From Deltaproteobacteria bacterium (lineage in GTDB: Bacteria; Myxococcota_C; UBA6777): a DNA stretch of 64,000 bases. The stretch covers positions 1 to 64,000 of the forward strand of contig SBHC01000025.1 of the NCBI GenBank assembly GCA_006226375.1, read 5' to 3'. Every line of letters begins with the position of its first letter. Within the stretch, counting starts at the first letter, position 1. Below are positions 9,636-17,399 of this stretch, piece after piece. Position numbers and translations under genes: made by a program. The notes below the pieces were generated by a model. The model was not told the origin of the DNA. It saw only the letters and a list, made by a program, of their open reading frames with translations, and ran no database searches.

Positions 9636-9719
9636 GCCGAAGTGGTGGAATTGGTAGACACGCTGTCTTGAGGGGGCAGTGGGACTTGTCCCGTGCCGGT
9701 TCGAGTCCGGCCTTCGGCA
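9636..9719 (+). tRNA. tRNA-Leu (anticodon GAG)
   Basis: An 84-nt tRNA with a long variable arm. The acceptor stem GCCGAAG pairs with CTTCGGC, and A9719 is the discriminator. The anticodon stem CTGTC/GGCAG closes the loop TTGAGGG, giving anticodon GAG (leucine CUC/CUU). The T-arm GCCGG-TTCGAGT-CCGGC is intact, and the long variable arm GTGGGAC...GTCCC is the class II hallmark of leucine tRNAs. CCA is not encoded. A recombinase remnant about 80 bp downstream suggests the 3' end served as an integration site. Confidence 0.96.
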
Positions 9720-9721
9720 CT

Positions 9722-9757
9722 AAAAAGCTCCAAGCTGTAATGGCTTGGGGCTTTTTT
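9722..9757 (+). terminator. Rho-independent terminator after tRNA-Leu
   Basis: Left arm 9722-9735 pairs with right arm 9743-9756 (14 bp with one G-U pair) around a 7-base loop, and the right arm ends in a run of six T. It lies three bases after the tRNA. Confidence 0.85.
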
Positions 9758-9800
9758 ACTTTTAGGGCTCCAAACAGACAACAAATGGACAATATGAGAT

Positions 9801-10017
9801 TCATCCAAGGGCTTTTTGGTGCTCCTCCATCAATACCACTTCGCCCTCTTTTTCCTGGCCAAACTCGACGAAGCCGATTGCATCTTTCAAGTAGTCTGAA
9901 CGAAGGTGCGCGTATCGTTCCGTCATGGTTACACAGCTATGACCCAATATCTTTTGCTGAGCATAAAGGTCACCGCCGTTCATAACAAAATGACTGGCGA
10001 AGGTATGGCGCAAACGC
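9801..10017 (-). pseudogene. C-terminal remnant of a tyrosine recombinase (phage-type integrase)
   Basis: About 70 codons survive of the catalytic domain. They include LRHTFASHF (the conserved arginine box), ILGH (conserved histidine) and TERYAHL with the nucleophilic tyrosine, then a charged C-terminal tail to stop 9801. All sequence before LRHTF is missing, because the frame runs into the inverted repeat and transposase DNA at about 10017. A full integrase would be 300-400 aa, so this cannot be active. Its position just 3' of tRNA-Leu and its orientation toward the tRNA are those of an island integrase. Confidence 0.85.
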
Positions 10018-10079
10018 TTTCGGCACGCCAGGCCGTCTGAGCCACAAAGGCAAGCTCGGACGGCCTGGCGTGCCGAAAG
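10017..10079. repeat. 26-bp inverted repeat at the recombinase/transposase junction
   Basis: Left arm 10017-10042 and right arm 10054-10079 are inverted copies with one mismatch, around an 11-base spacer. The right arm is part of the transposase coding sequence (codons for L-G-R-P-G-V-P-K-E). The left arm is therefore an inverted copy of transposase DNA fused to the recombinase remnant. It could form a very stable hairpin. Confidence 0.9.
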
Positions 10080-10798
10080 AACTCCAAGAGTTGATTCGCA
10101 CCTTGTCTCTGGCCAATCCGCTGTGGGGCTCTCCACGAATTCTTGGTGAATTGAAGAAGTTCGGCATCGATGTCGCCAAATCTACTGTTGAGAAATACAT
10201 GGTGAAGGCTTCCAAACCTCCATCCCAAACGTGGCGAACTTTTCTGAAGAACCACATGAGTGAGTTGGTCAGCATCGATTTTTTTGTGGTGCCGACAGTC
10301 CGCTTTGAAATTCTGTACGTGCTCGTGGTGTTGCATCTGGAACGACGGCAGGTGCTGCACTTCAATGCAACGAAGCATCCGACTTCCCAGTGGACAGTGC
10401 AGCAACTCAGAGAGACATTCGCATGGGAAGAAACGCCTCGTTACCTGATGCGTGATAGAGACGCTGTCTACGGAGCCTTTTTTCGGCAAAAAGTGAAGAA
10501 TATGGGCATAGAGGAAGTCGTCACTGCTCCACGATATCCCTGGCAAAATCCTTATATGGAGAGAATCAATGGCAGTATACGCCGTGATTGCCTGGATCAT
10601 GTGATGGTTCTCAACGGAAAACACCTCAAACGCATCCTCTTGCAGTACTTTTTGTACTATCACAACAGCCGAACACACTTATCCTTGGATATGGATTGCC
10701 CCGAGCCAAGAAAGGTACAACCTCCTGAGATGGGGAATATTGTGAGGTTTCCAGAAGTGGGCGGACTTCACCACCGCTACGAGCGCCGGGTTGCCTAA
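10070..10798 (+). pseudogene. Integrase-core (DDE) transposase, N-terminally truncated
   Basis: The 242-codon frame encodes most of an rve-type DDE transposase related to the IS3/IS481 group. A partial helix-turn-helix is seen as NPLWGSPRILGELKKFGI, followed by the catalytic triad in VSIDFFVV (Asp), YLMRDRDAVYG (Asp) and NPYMERINGSIRRDC (Glu). The C-terminus SRTHLSL ... GGLHHRYERR is complete. Relatives are about 340-370 aa, so roughly 100 N-terminal residues, including the first HTH, are missing. The frame is open further upstream but only through the inverted repeat. GTG 10070 is a nominal start without a ribosome binding site. Listed as a broken gene, though the catalytic core is intact. 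Confidence 0.8.
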
Positions 10799-11057
10799 GT
10801 GACGTTGCTTTTCTTGGTTGCGCTTCACGGGGAAGAAGGGGTTCTTGCGCCTTCTGAGTGAAGCATGCATTCGTTTGGGAGCAACAATCACCATCCCGAT
10901 GTTGGGGGCATCCACTTTTTACGGGTGCTTGTCGTTTTGAACGATCGTTTTGCGTCGTTTACACCTTGTTCTGACGAGATTATACGTTTTCGGGAGGGAC
11001 AGGTTCTTGCGATGCTCGTTTTCGCTCGGTTCGTTCGTTGTTTCCGGGGTGGTCTTG

Positions 11058-13151
11058 TTATTTGAGGAGGTCACAGGGTTTGTTGTCGGAGTTGCAGTGA
11101 TACTTGATATTGCCAGGTGTTCCATTTTGCTGGAGGAAGGAAGAGAAGTAGTCGAGGATCTGGAGGCTGAGGTTTTTGTTGCTCAATGCAGTGTGGGCCG
11201 ACGTTGGATTGTCGGTCACACGGAATTGAGTGAGTCCAACAGCAGGGTTGCCCTGTGTGGGAGCTTGTGCGGTATCGAGACCTGGAATGGGAGTGACAAA
11301 GGGTAAAATGGCGGAAAGCCCCATCGTTCGGGCAAGTGTGTTCGTTGAAAAGTTTGGGACAATGCCATCGTTCAAGGACTGTTGCACCAGGATGTAAGGA
11401 GCTTTGTCACGGAAAGAGGTCCATCGGTTGTTCAGGACAAAGGGGGCAAAGCTGATAGGGTCACCGGGGTCGAGGCCCATTTGACTGCTTTGTAGGGCAA
11501 ACTCGACGCTAAGGTCCTCCGTGAGTCCCTGGGTTTTCTGGCCAGCCAGAACTCCAGCGGTTAAAGCACGAAGTCCAAACTCGTTGCCAATGGCTCCTTT
11601 TCGCATCACGTTACCCATGCCTCCCCCCGCTACGTTCAGGACAAACGCTTCCAACGTAGGATGAATGATAGAGGCAAGTGTTCCGACAAAGCCGCCCATG
11701 GATTGGCCCACATAGAAGCGAGGTGACCTGGCTTTGCCCTTTATCTCAGGCCATTGAATCAAAGCCTCAATGGCTTTGGAAAACACCATCGTATCGACAG
11801 CCGACTGCATAAACATGGAGGAAAAGCGGTGGACGTCGAGGTTGCTGGCTGTTTGTAGGATGTCACTGAGGCCTTTGCCTCGAGAGCCATGCAGATCCCA
11901 GTCCATAGCGCCTGCGCCAAAGATTCCCGGTTTGTATTTCAATAATCTCTTGAGTTGGTTCACCGAATTGCCGCGGTTGCTACCGAGGCCATGGCCGAAA
12001 ATAAGAATCTCAACAGGCTTGTCAGCAGTTGCACTCTTCGGGAGGATAAGCTCAGCCGTTGTTGTTTCGATTCGGTCATGTTTGACCACGCCATTGTTGT
12101 CACGAGCAGGGTAGACACCTTCTTTTGGTGTCCATATGGGAAGGTCAAAGGAGAACGTAAAGATGGTGTTGTCACCGTCTTCCTTGGTCTCTAAAATCTT
12201 TGCTTGAGGAGGGTTGCTTTGGAGCCAGCTGGTTGTCCATCTTGCCATGGCCAACAGGTCCGCTGTGGTCGACTCTTTCGAGCGAATGGGGAAGTCCCAC
12301 ATCTGAACAATGCGCTCTTTCGGGATGTTCAGCTCTTTCACTGCCAGCCAGTGCAAATCACGGTAATAGGTCCACCAATCTTTCAACTTACCTTCGGGGG
12401 GCATCTCTCCCAGCAAGGTCGTCATCGTTGTGGATGGTTTGTGAGCTTCCTTGTTCTTGTTTTTGACCCCATCAGTAATGATGACGGCATAGCGTGAACC
12501 ATAGCTCATGGCTTTGAGGGGAGTCAGAACTAGCAACTCATCTTTTTTGTTTTCGCTGATGAACACTTGGGTATCAAAGGGTACACGCTGTCCATATTGG
12601 TCTGAGGTTGGATCGGCATTCACAATCATCACGGTGGCATCTTTGGCCAAACTTTCGTTGTAAGTCTTGGGGAGAGAGTTGGGGTCTACACCACCAGGAA
12701 GCTGAGTCGAAATGGGGTTGACTGTGGAATAACCGTCATGTTTGAACACACTGAGCTTTTCCGACAACCCACCAAAGTCAGCTTCCTTTGAAATCGCAAA
12801 GCTTAGACCAGAAGGTGTGGTTTTGTCTTGCTTGATAAACACACTGCTAGGGAAGGGGAGAACACACACCGATTCGACCAGCACATTGCACCCTTGGGTG
12901 ATGGGAGCTGGATTGGTTGTCGGCTTTTTGAGCTCAGGCGGGGCATTGTTGGTGTTGCTGTTTGTGTTGGCGTTGGTATTGTTGTTTGTGTTGGAGCCAG
13001 GACTGGTAGAACCACAACCCACGCCCACAAGCAAGATGAGGCCAACCAAGAATGTACTTACCCAAATACCGATCGTGCTCCTTGTCTCTTCCATTCGGTT
13101 GGTTTCTGAAGAAACAGAGCCCGATTCACGGTTCGTTTCACTATGGAGCAT
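11058..13151 (-). CDS. Alpha/beta-hydrolase-fold lipoprotein (putative esterase)
   Basis: A 697-aa exported protein. After a signal segment (about residues 27-45) ending in V-G-V-G-C, a lipobox-like site, comes a long Asn/Thr repeat linker (TNTNSNTN-type), a common spacer in surface lipoproteins. The C-terminal half has an oxyanion-type HGLGSNRG and the nucleophile elbow GQSMGG, as in serine esterases and lipases. A later D-G-I-V-P segment and a terminal S-A-H could supply the acid and histidine. Overall it resembles the bacterial virulence-factor-lipase type of fold, but substrate is unknown. ATG 13151 is used because GAGGGAA lies about seven bases upstream; an upstream ATG at 13181 lacks one. 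Confidence 0.82.
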   Translation of the reverse strand: MLHSETNRESGSVSSETNRMEETRSTIGIWVSTFLVGLILLVGVGCGSTSPGSNTNNNTNANTNSNTNNAPPELKKPTTNPAPITQGCNVLVESVCVLPFPSSVFIKQDKTTPSGLSFAISKEADFGGLSEKLSVFKHDGYSTVNPISTQLPGGVDPNSLPKTYNESLAKDATVMIVNADPTSDQYGQRVPFDTQVFISENKKDELLVLTPLKAMSYGSRYAVIITDGVKNKNKEAHKPSTTMTTLLGEMPPEGKLKDWWTYYRDLHWLAVKELNIPKERIVQMWDFPIRSKESTTADLLAMARWTTSWLQSNPPQAKILETKEDGDNTIFTFSFDLPIWTPKEGVYPARDNNGVVKHDRIETTTAELILPKSATADKPVEILIFGHGLGSNRGNSVNQLKRLLKYKPGIFGAGAMDWDLHGSRGKGLSDILQTASNLDVHRFSSMFMQSAVDTMVFSKAIEALIQWPEIKGKARSPRFYVGQSMGGFVGTLASIIHPTLEAFVLNVAGGGMGNVMRKGAIGNEFGLRALTAGVLAGQKTQGLTEDLSVEFALQSSQMGLDPGDPISFAPFVLNNRWTSFRDKAPYILVQQSLNDGIVPNFSTNTLARTMGLSAILPFVTPIPGLDTAQAPTQGNPAVGLTQFRVTDNPTSAHTALSNKNLSLQILDYFSSFLQQNGTPGNIKYHCNSDNKPCDLLK

Positions 13152-13357
13152 GCTTTCTTCCCTCTGCTGCGAAGAGTTCACCCTTTGACATTTGCAAGTC
13201 TTCCGAATCTATCACACCCATTGAAACACATTCTATTTTCAAATGTCTCTCTGTTTATGACCTTGCGATTTATGCTGGAACATCTCATTCTAGGTTGGTA
13301 GTTTGAACCCCTTTGTTTCCTTTCTCTTCCCTATCTTGGTGCATAGCAGGAGTTGGA

Positions 13358-14041
13358 TTGACAGCCACAAGTGAACTGTTAAAGGACAAGCTGGAAAAGA
13401 TCCGTCAAAACATTCAGGATGTCATCGTTGGAAAGAATGATGAAATCGATCTCTTTCTCGTGGGTTTGCTTTCAGGAGGTCACGTTCTCTTGGAAGACAT
13501 CCCTGGTGTTGGAAAGAAAACCTTGGCCAAGGCTCTGGCTCGATGCGTGGGTGGAACTTTGAGTCGATTGCAGTTCACGCCCGACTTGCTTCCCACCGAT
13601 ATTGTAGGGGTTTCCGTATACAACCCGAAAGATGGGGAGTTTCGGTTCCAGGCGGGACCTATCTTTTACCATATCTTGCTTGCGGATGAGATCAACCGTG
13701 CGTCGCCTCGGACACAGTCCGCGTTGTTGGAAGCGATGGGGGAGCGTCAGGTCACCGTGGATGGTTCTTCCCGGACCTTGGACCAACCGTTCTTTGTCAT
13801 TGCTACGCAGAATCCGATTGAATCGCATGGAACCTACCCACTGCCGGAAGCACAGCTTGATCGCTTCACCATGAGACTAAGCTTGGGCTATCCCCCTCTG
13901 GATGAAGAGAAGCAGATCTAGATGGGGCTGGGTGGTCACTCTCGGTTGGAGTCGCTGGACGTTGTTGTATCCCCTGATGAACTGGTGGGGATGCAACAAA
14001 GGGGCAGGCAACTTCACTTCTTTTACAGAACAGTGAGTTAG
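13358..14041 (+). pseudogene. MoxR-family AAA ATPase, interrupted and truncated
   Basis: MoxR ATPases are chaperone-like AAA+ proteins of about 320 aa. Here a TTG start (13358, AGGAG upstream) leads into DVIVGKNDEID and Walker A GVGKKTLAKAL. The Walker B region ILLADEINRA, the sensor segment FFVIATQNPIE and the arginine finger region LPEAQLDRF follow. A TAG codon at 13919-13921 interrupts the frame just after DEEKQI. The same frame continues with recognisable MoxR sequence (GGHSRLESLDVVVSPDEL) and then loses similarity, ending at TAG 14039. The lid domain is absent, and the DUF58/VWA partners usually next to moxR are not seen. Two independent lesions make it a pseudogene. Confidence 0.85.
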
Positions 14042-14100
14042 CACCATTTGAGGATATTGTCAATGGAGGGAGACTCCGCTCCAGAAGAATATGCAGGCTT

Positions 14101-14856
14101 CTATCGGAGGACTTCGACACGACCACCTGGATGCCCAAGCAAAACGGTAGCCGCACCCACAGAGTCTTCAGGCTTTTGTTGAATGGATTCTCCCGTTAGA
14201 CGGTGTTGAAACTCAAGCACCGTGTAGGGTCGCTGCCAAAGCCATGGGCGATTCTCAACACTGTTCAAATCTTCGTTGGGAGGCTGCTCATCAGTGAAGG
14301 CAAAAAAGTACAGGTCAAAGCCAAGATCTGTTAAGGCTTGTCGAGAAAGATAGCTCATACCGAGTTCATCTACGCATCGTGCAAACTCAACTTCCATGTT
14401 ATCGGTTCGAAGAGTAACAAGACCAAGATGAGCATCTCCACCTAAAGGTAGTTCCGGGTCTCCTTCTGACGTTCGTTGCTCACCTTCAAAGGTGTGCTGA
14501 ATGAGCTCAATAACGTGCCCCTCTGGATCAGTCATGTGGCACAGGTACGCAATATCACGAAACTGCTGAGGCTCAGACACAGAGATACCCTTTGCAACAA
14601 GTTGCTCCACAGCCAAATCCAGATTGGAGATGTGGATAGCAAACTTCCAATACCGATCCAGTCGATGATGTTCATACGGCTGAGATTCTACAGTTCGACA
14701 AAGATGAAGCTTGGCCCCAATCCCCCCGTATCCAACAACAATAGAGTCTCCTGACGCTTCTCGGTGCATACCCAGCACGTCACAATAAAACTGGGCCAGA
14801 GTTTCGGGATCTTTCACAAAAAGTACAAGACCTTTCATACTGGAACCTGAACCCAT
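14101..14856 (-). CDS. Two-module VOC (glyoxalase/dioxygenase-fold) protein
   Basis: A 251-aa cytosolic protein with two vicinal-oxygen-chelate modules. The first (residues about 5-115) begins MKGLVLFVKDPETLAQFYCDVLG and ends with MTDPEGHVIEL, the classic VOC strand with a metal-binding glutamate. The second (about 130-250) is more divergent and ends GHPGGRVEV. ATG 14856 is preferred to the upstream 14913 because GAGGGGG lies five bases before it. Members include glyoxalase I, dioxygenases and antibiotic-binding proteins; nothing here decides among them. Confidence 0.85.
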   Translation of the reverse strand: MGSGSSMKGLVLFVKDPETLAQFYCDVLGMHREASGDSIVVGYGGIGAKLHLCRTVESQPYEHHRLDRYWKFAIHISNLDLAVEQLVAKGISVSEPQQFRDIAYLCHMTDPEGHVIELIQHTFEGEQRTSEGDPELPLGGDAHLGLVTLRTDNMEVEFARCVDELGMSYLSRQALTDLGFDLYFFAFTDEQPPNEDLNSVENRPWLWQRPYTVLEFQHRLTGESIQQKPEDSVGAATVLLGHPGGRVEVLR

Positions 14857-14941
14857 TGTAACCCCCTCAAAGTAACCTGTCTGCAAAGTCAACGAACGAA
14901 GAATATCTTTCACTCACGGTTGGGAGCTTAAGCAAAACATT

Positions 14942-15160
14942 CTATTTCTCTTGTTGCTTAAGGGCTGCACCACGTCGAGCCATCAAGAGAGCCCCGACCA
15001 CACCGATGGCCGCTCCGACCCCGGATGTTGTTACAGTCTTGGAAAGGGGAAAGAAGGTCGAGAGGGTACCCAAAGCAAGGCCAGCGACCAAGCCTGTTAG
15101 AAGCATCAGACCAAAAATCATTACCCAGATCATGGGTTGTTGTTTGGTAGTGTCAGACAT
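14942..15160 (-). CDS. Small two-helix membrane protein
   Basis: A 72-aa protein with two hydrophobic glycine-rich segments (about residues 12-32 and 43-60), a short polar N-terminus and a basic/Gln tail. AAGGAG lies six bases before ATG 15160. It may be co-transcribed with the VOC gene 85 bp downstream. Function unknown. Confidence 0.72.
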   Translation of the reverse strand: MSDTTKQQPMIWVMIFGLMLLTGLVAGLALGTLSTFFPLSKTVTTSGVGAAIGVVGALLMARRGAALKQQEK

Positions 15161-15677
15161 CGAAAACTCCTTGTCGTGAAAGGGTCGATTCCTCCGTAGC
15201 TTGTAACTTCGGAAGAGATTACATGTAGTGTGATACTGGCGAGCCTTCTTTTCACGGTATACAAAGCAGTTGGACGCTCAGCCTAGTACATTCTATTGGG
15301 AGCTTTGACCCTTGGGATAGCAACGTTACATGGATACTGGTTTCACTACAAACATGGGATCCATTGGCGCAAAGCTGAGCCTCGTGAGAAGTACCTTGCT
15401 TTGATTGGGAAGTCACAGCAGAAAGAGTCGAAAGAAACACACAGATTCTAACTCCCTCCTACGCCCGAACCTCAAAGTCTTTGCTCGAAGACCTGATCTC
15501 CAACCAAAGACCTTACGGTCTCCATTCACGGACTCTTCCAGACCGTGCAACACCCCCCAAAAAAAAACACTACCCCCCTAAAATATCTAACTTACTTCAT
15601 CTCCAACACCTTGGCACCGTCCTTGCTGTACCACAGATTCATCACTTCATTGAACCCAAGAAACAAAGGATCATGCC
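15161..15677. other. Intergenic stretch without a recognisable gene
   Basis: About 500 bp containing only short frames with no similarity that can be recognised. It includes an A-run and C-rich tract near 15547-15580. The last 100 bp presumably hold the promoter of the cysteine-rich lipoprotein gene. Confidence 0.5.
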
Positions 15678-16904
15678 ATGAAACATCGCATAGCTTTTCT
15701 TATCATCACAATGTTTGTCGTGGGCCTCTTATCCATCGGATGTGGCGGGACCTCCACAACAAGTGCTCCCATCTGTGCCTCAGGAACATCCTGTGACAGC
15801 GAATGCGCCAACTTCTGGGTTGACACCAAACATTGTGGTGCATGTGGAAACGCTTGCAACGATGGCGAAGTTTGTATGCTAGGCGAGTGCAAGCCAGGAT
15901 GTGGAGTTGGATATACTGATTGCAATGGTGGTTGCTACGATACAAAGCGCAGCAAGGAGCATTGTGGCGCATGTGGCAATGCCTGCAAAGACGGCGAAGT
16001 TTGCGTGGAAGGAGCCTGCAAAAGCAACTGCCCTCAAGGCGAGTCGGTTTGTGGAGGCACCTGTGCAGGCCCTGACACCAACAGCATGTACTGTGGCCTC
16101 AGCTGTTCTCCAGGAACAACAGCCTGTGGCAATGAGTGTGTCAATGGATGGAACGATTCCAAGCACTGCGGAACATGCGGGAACGCCTGCAAAGACGGTG
16201 AAGTCTGCACACTAGGAGAATGCAAGTCTGCGTGCGACAGTGGCCTGACAGCTTGTGGCAACGGATGCTTCGATGTCCAAAAAACCAAGAACCACTGTGG
16301 TACATGCGGCAACGCTTGTGGCGGACAACAAGTTTGCGTAGAAGGCCAATGCCAGGACAGCTGCCCCAGCGGGCAAACCAACTGCAACGGAACCTGCGCA
16401 GACCTCCAAAGCGACATCTACCATTGTGGACGATGTTATCGTTCTTTTAGCTTTGCTTGTACAGCTGGAAAGTGCACCGACGATAAAGAAGAAGTCAAAG
16501 CCTTCAAACAACTCCTTGTTGATGTGGAAGCAGCAGCACTCAAAGAGTTTCCTGAGATGGATCAAAGCAAAGGTGTCACCTGCCAGGTACAATCCGATGG
16601 TTCCTTGTGTTTGGCAGCGCTCCAAAAAGAAACCTGGACATGCCTCAAAAAGGAAACCCAAGATGACTTCCAAAAGCGAGGACTCGTTTGTGAACAACGC
16701 AACGCTGAAGGAAACGTTAGAAGTAGCGTTCCTGAAGGAAAGCCCGGAGGTGTAGACACATTCAAAGACAAGAACAAAAACTCCGGTGTTTGCTTGTCCA
16801 CCAGTTCAGTGAAAGGAAAAAGGAAAAAGAAGCGAACCTGCGACAGTGAAGATGTTGACTCCGATGACAATACAGCAACAAGTAGCTCCAAGGGAAAAGG
16901 TTAA
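15678..16904 (+). CDS. Cysteine-rich lipoprotein with C-G-A-C-G-N-A-C repeats
   Basis: A 408-aa exported protein. The N-terminal signal peptide ends in L-S-I-G-C (Cys at about residue 22). Residues 30-265 are about seven repeats of roughly 35 residues in the form H-C-G-x-C-G-N-A-C-x-D-G-E-x-C-x-x-G-x-C-x-x-x-C, a repeat family frequent in Myxococcota surface proteins. After about residue 270 the cysteines thin out, and the C-terminus is a low-complexity Lys/Ser/Asp tail. The ribosome binding site is weak (AAAGGATC). The large pseudogene at 47518-50141 carries the same repeat type. Probably disulfide-rich and surface-exposed; function unknown. Confidence 0.86.
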   Translation: MKHRIAFLIITMFVVGLLSIGCGGTSTTSAPICASGTSCDSECANFWVDTKHCGACGNACNDGEVCMLGECKPGCGVGYTDCNGGCYDTKRSKEHCGACGNACKDGEVCVEGACKSNCPQGESVCGGTCAGPDTNSMYCGLSCSPGTTACGNECVNGWNDSKHCGTCGNACKDGEVCTLGECKSACDSGLTACGNGCFDVQKTKNHCGTCGNACGGQQVCVEGQCQDSCPSGQTNCNGTCADLQSDIYHCGRCYRSFSFACTAGKCTDDKEEVKAFKQLLVDVEAAALKEFPEMDQSKGVTCQVQSDGSLCLAALQKETWTCLKKETQDDFQKRGLVCEQRNAEGNVRSSVPEGKPGGVDTFKDKNKNSGVCLSTSSVKGKRKKKRTCDSEDVDSDDNTATSSSKGKG

Positions 16905-17399
16905 GGGTAGCCCAGCACCGACTCGAATAGCATCCAACAATAACACCCTCCAAGTTCGTTTCTAGCTTCATGTCATAGTTATAGGGGTAAAAAAACTCAA
17001 AGCATCAACAAAGGTGGTAGCCACTCTGCCAGAGACCCAGATCTTTACGTTGAAACAGTAAGTTGTTTTTTTAGCTTCTCGGTAACTGGCTACCTTTCTC
17101 TCCTCGTTACACCAGCCCGCTGGGCCGGCAACCTGCCTGTGACGCTTACAGAGTTCTCTTCCACTACAAACCTCGCTCCAGGTTTCGTCCCAGGTTCAGG
17201 ACAAGCACCAATTCTCAAACCCTTGTGTTGATCCTTTCTATCCGACTCCCTAATGAAGAGTTGTTTCAGAATGGTATCAAGAATATGGAGAACCTTGGTT
17301 TCAAGGTTAAGCTGGGCTTTGTGGTTGAGCCTGAGAGTAGACAACATACCCTATCCATGTTCTTGCCTCTCGTGTCCAACTATGAAAGTGGAAGTGGTT
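16905..17399. other. Intergenic stretch with gene fragments
   Basis: No intact gene. The plus-strand frame from about 17100 to 17229 reads like protein (T-P-A-R-W-A-G-N-L-P-V-T-L-T-E-F) but has no start or recognisable family. Bases 17252-17316 are a near-identical copy of part of the S66 peptidase gene at 29378-29442. The area appears to be recombination debris. Confidence 0.55.
17252..17316 (+). repeat. 65-bp fragment duplicated from an S66 peptidase gene
   Basis: These 65 bases match the reverse complement of 29378-29442 with two mismatches, and encode N-E-E-L-F-Q-N-G-I-K-N-M-E-N-L-G-F-K-V-K in the same frame. The two sequences diverge abruptly on both sides. Confidence 0.85.

Noticed and set aside
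9980-10678. 232-codon minus-strand frame opposite the transposase
   Set aside because: Antisense shadow; the plus strand has the DDE motifs.
15678-16904. CRISPR or tandem DNA repeat
   Set aside because: The recurring units are imperfect coding repeats of cysteine motifs, not regularly spaced identical DNA repeats. No CRISPR array is present in the window.
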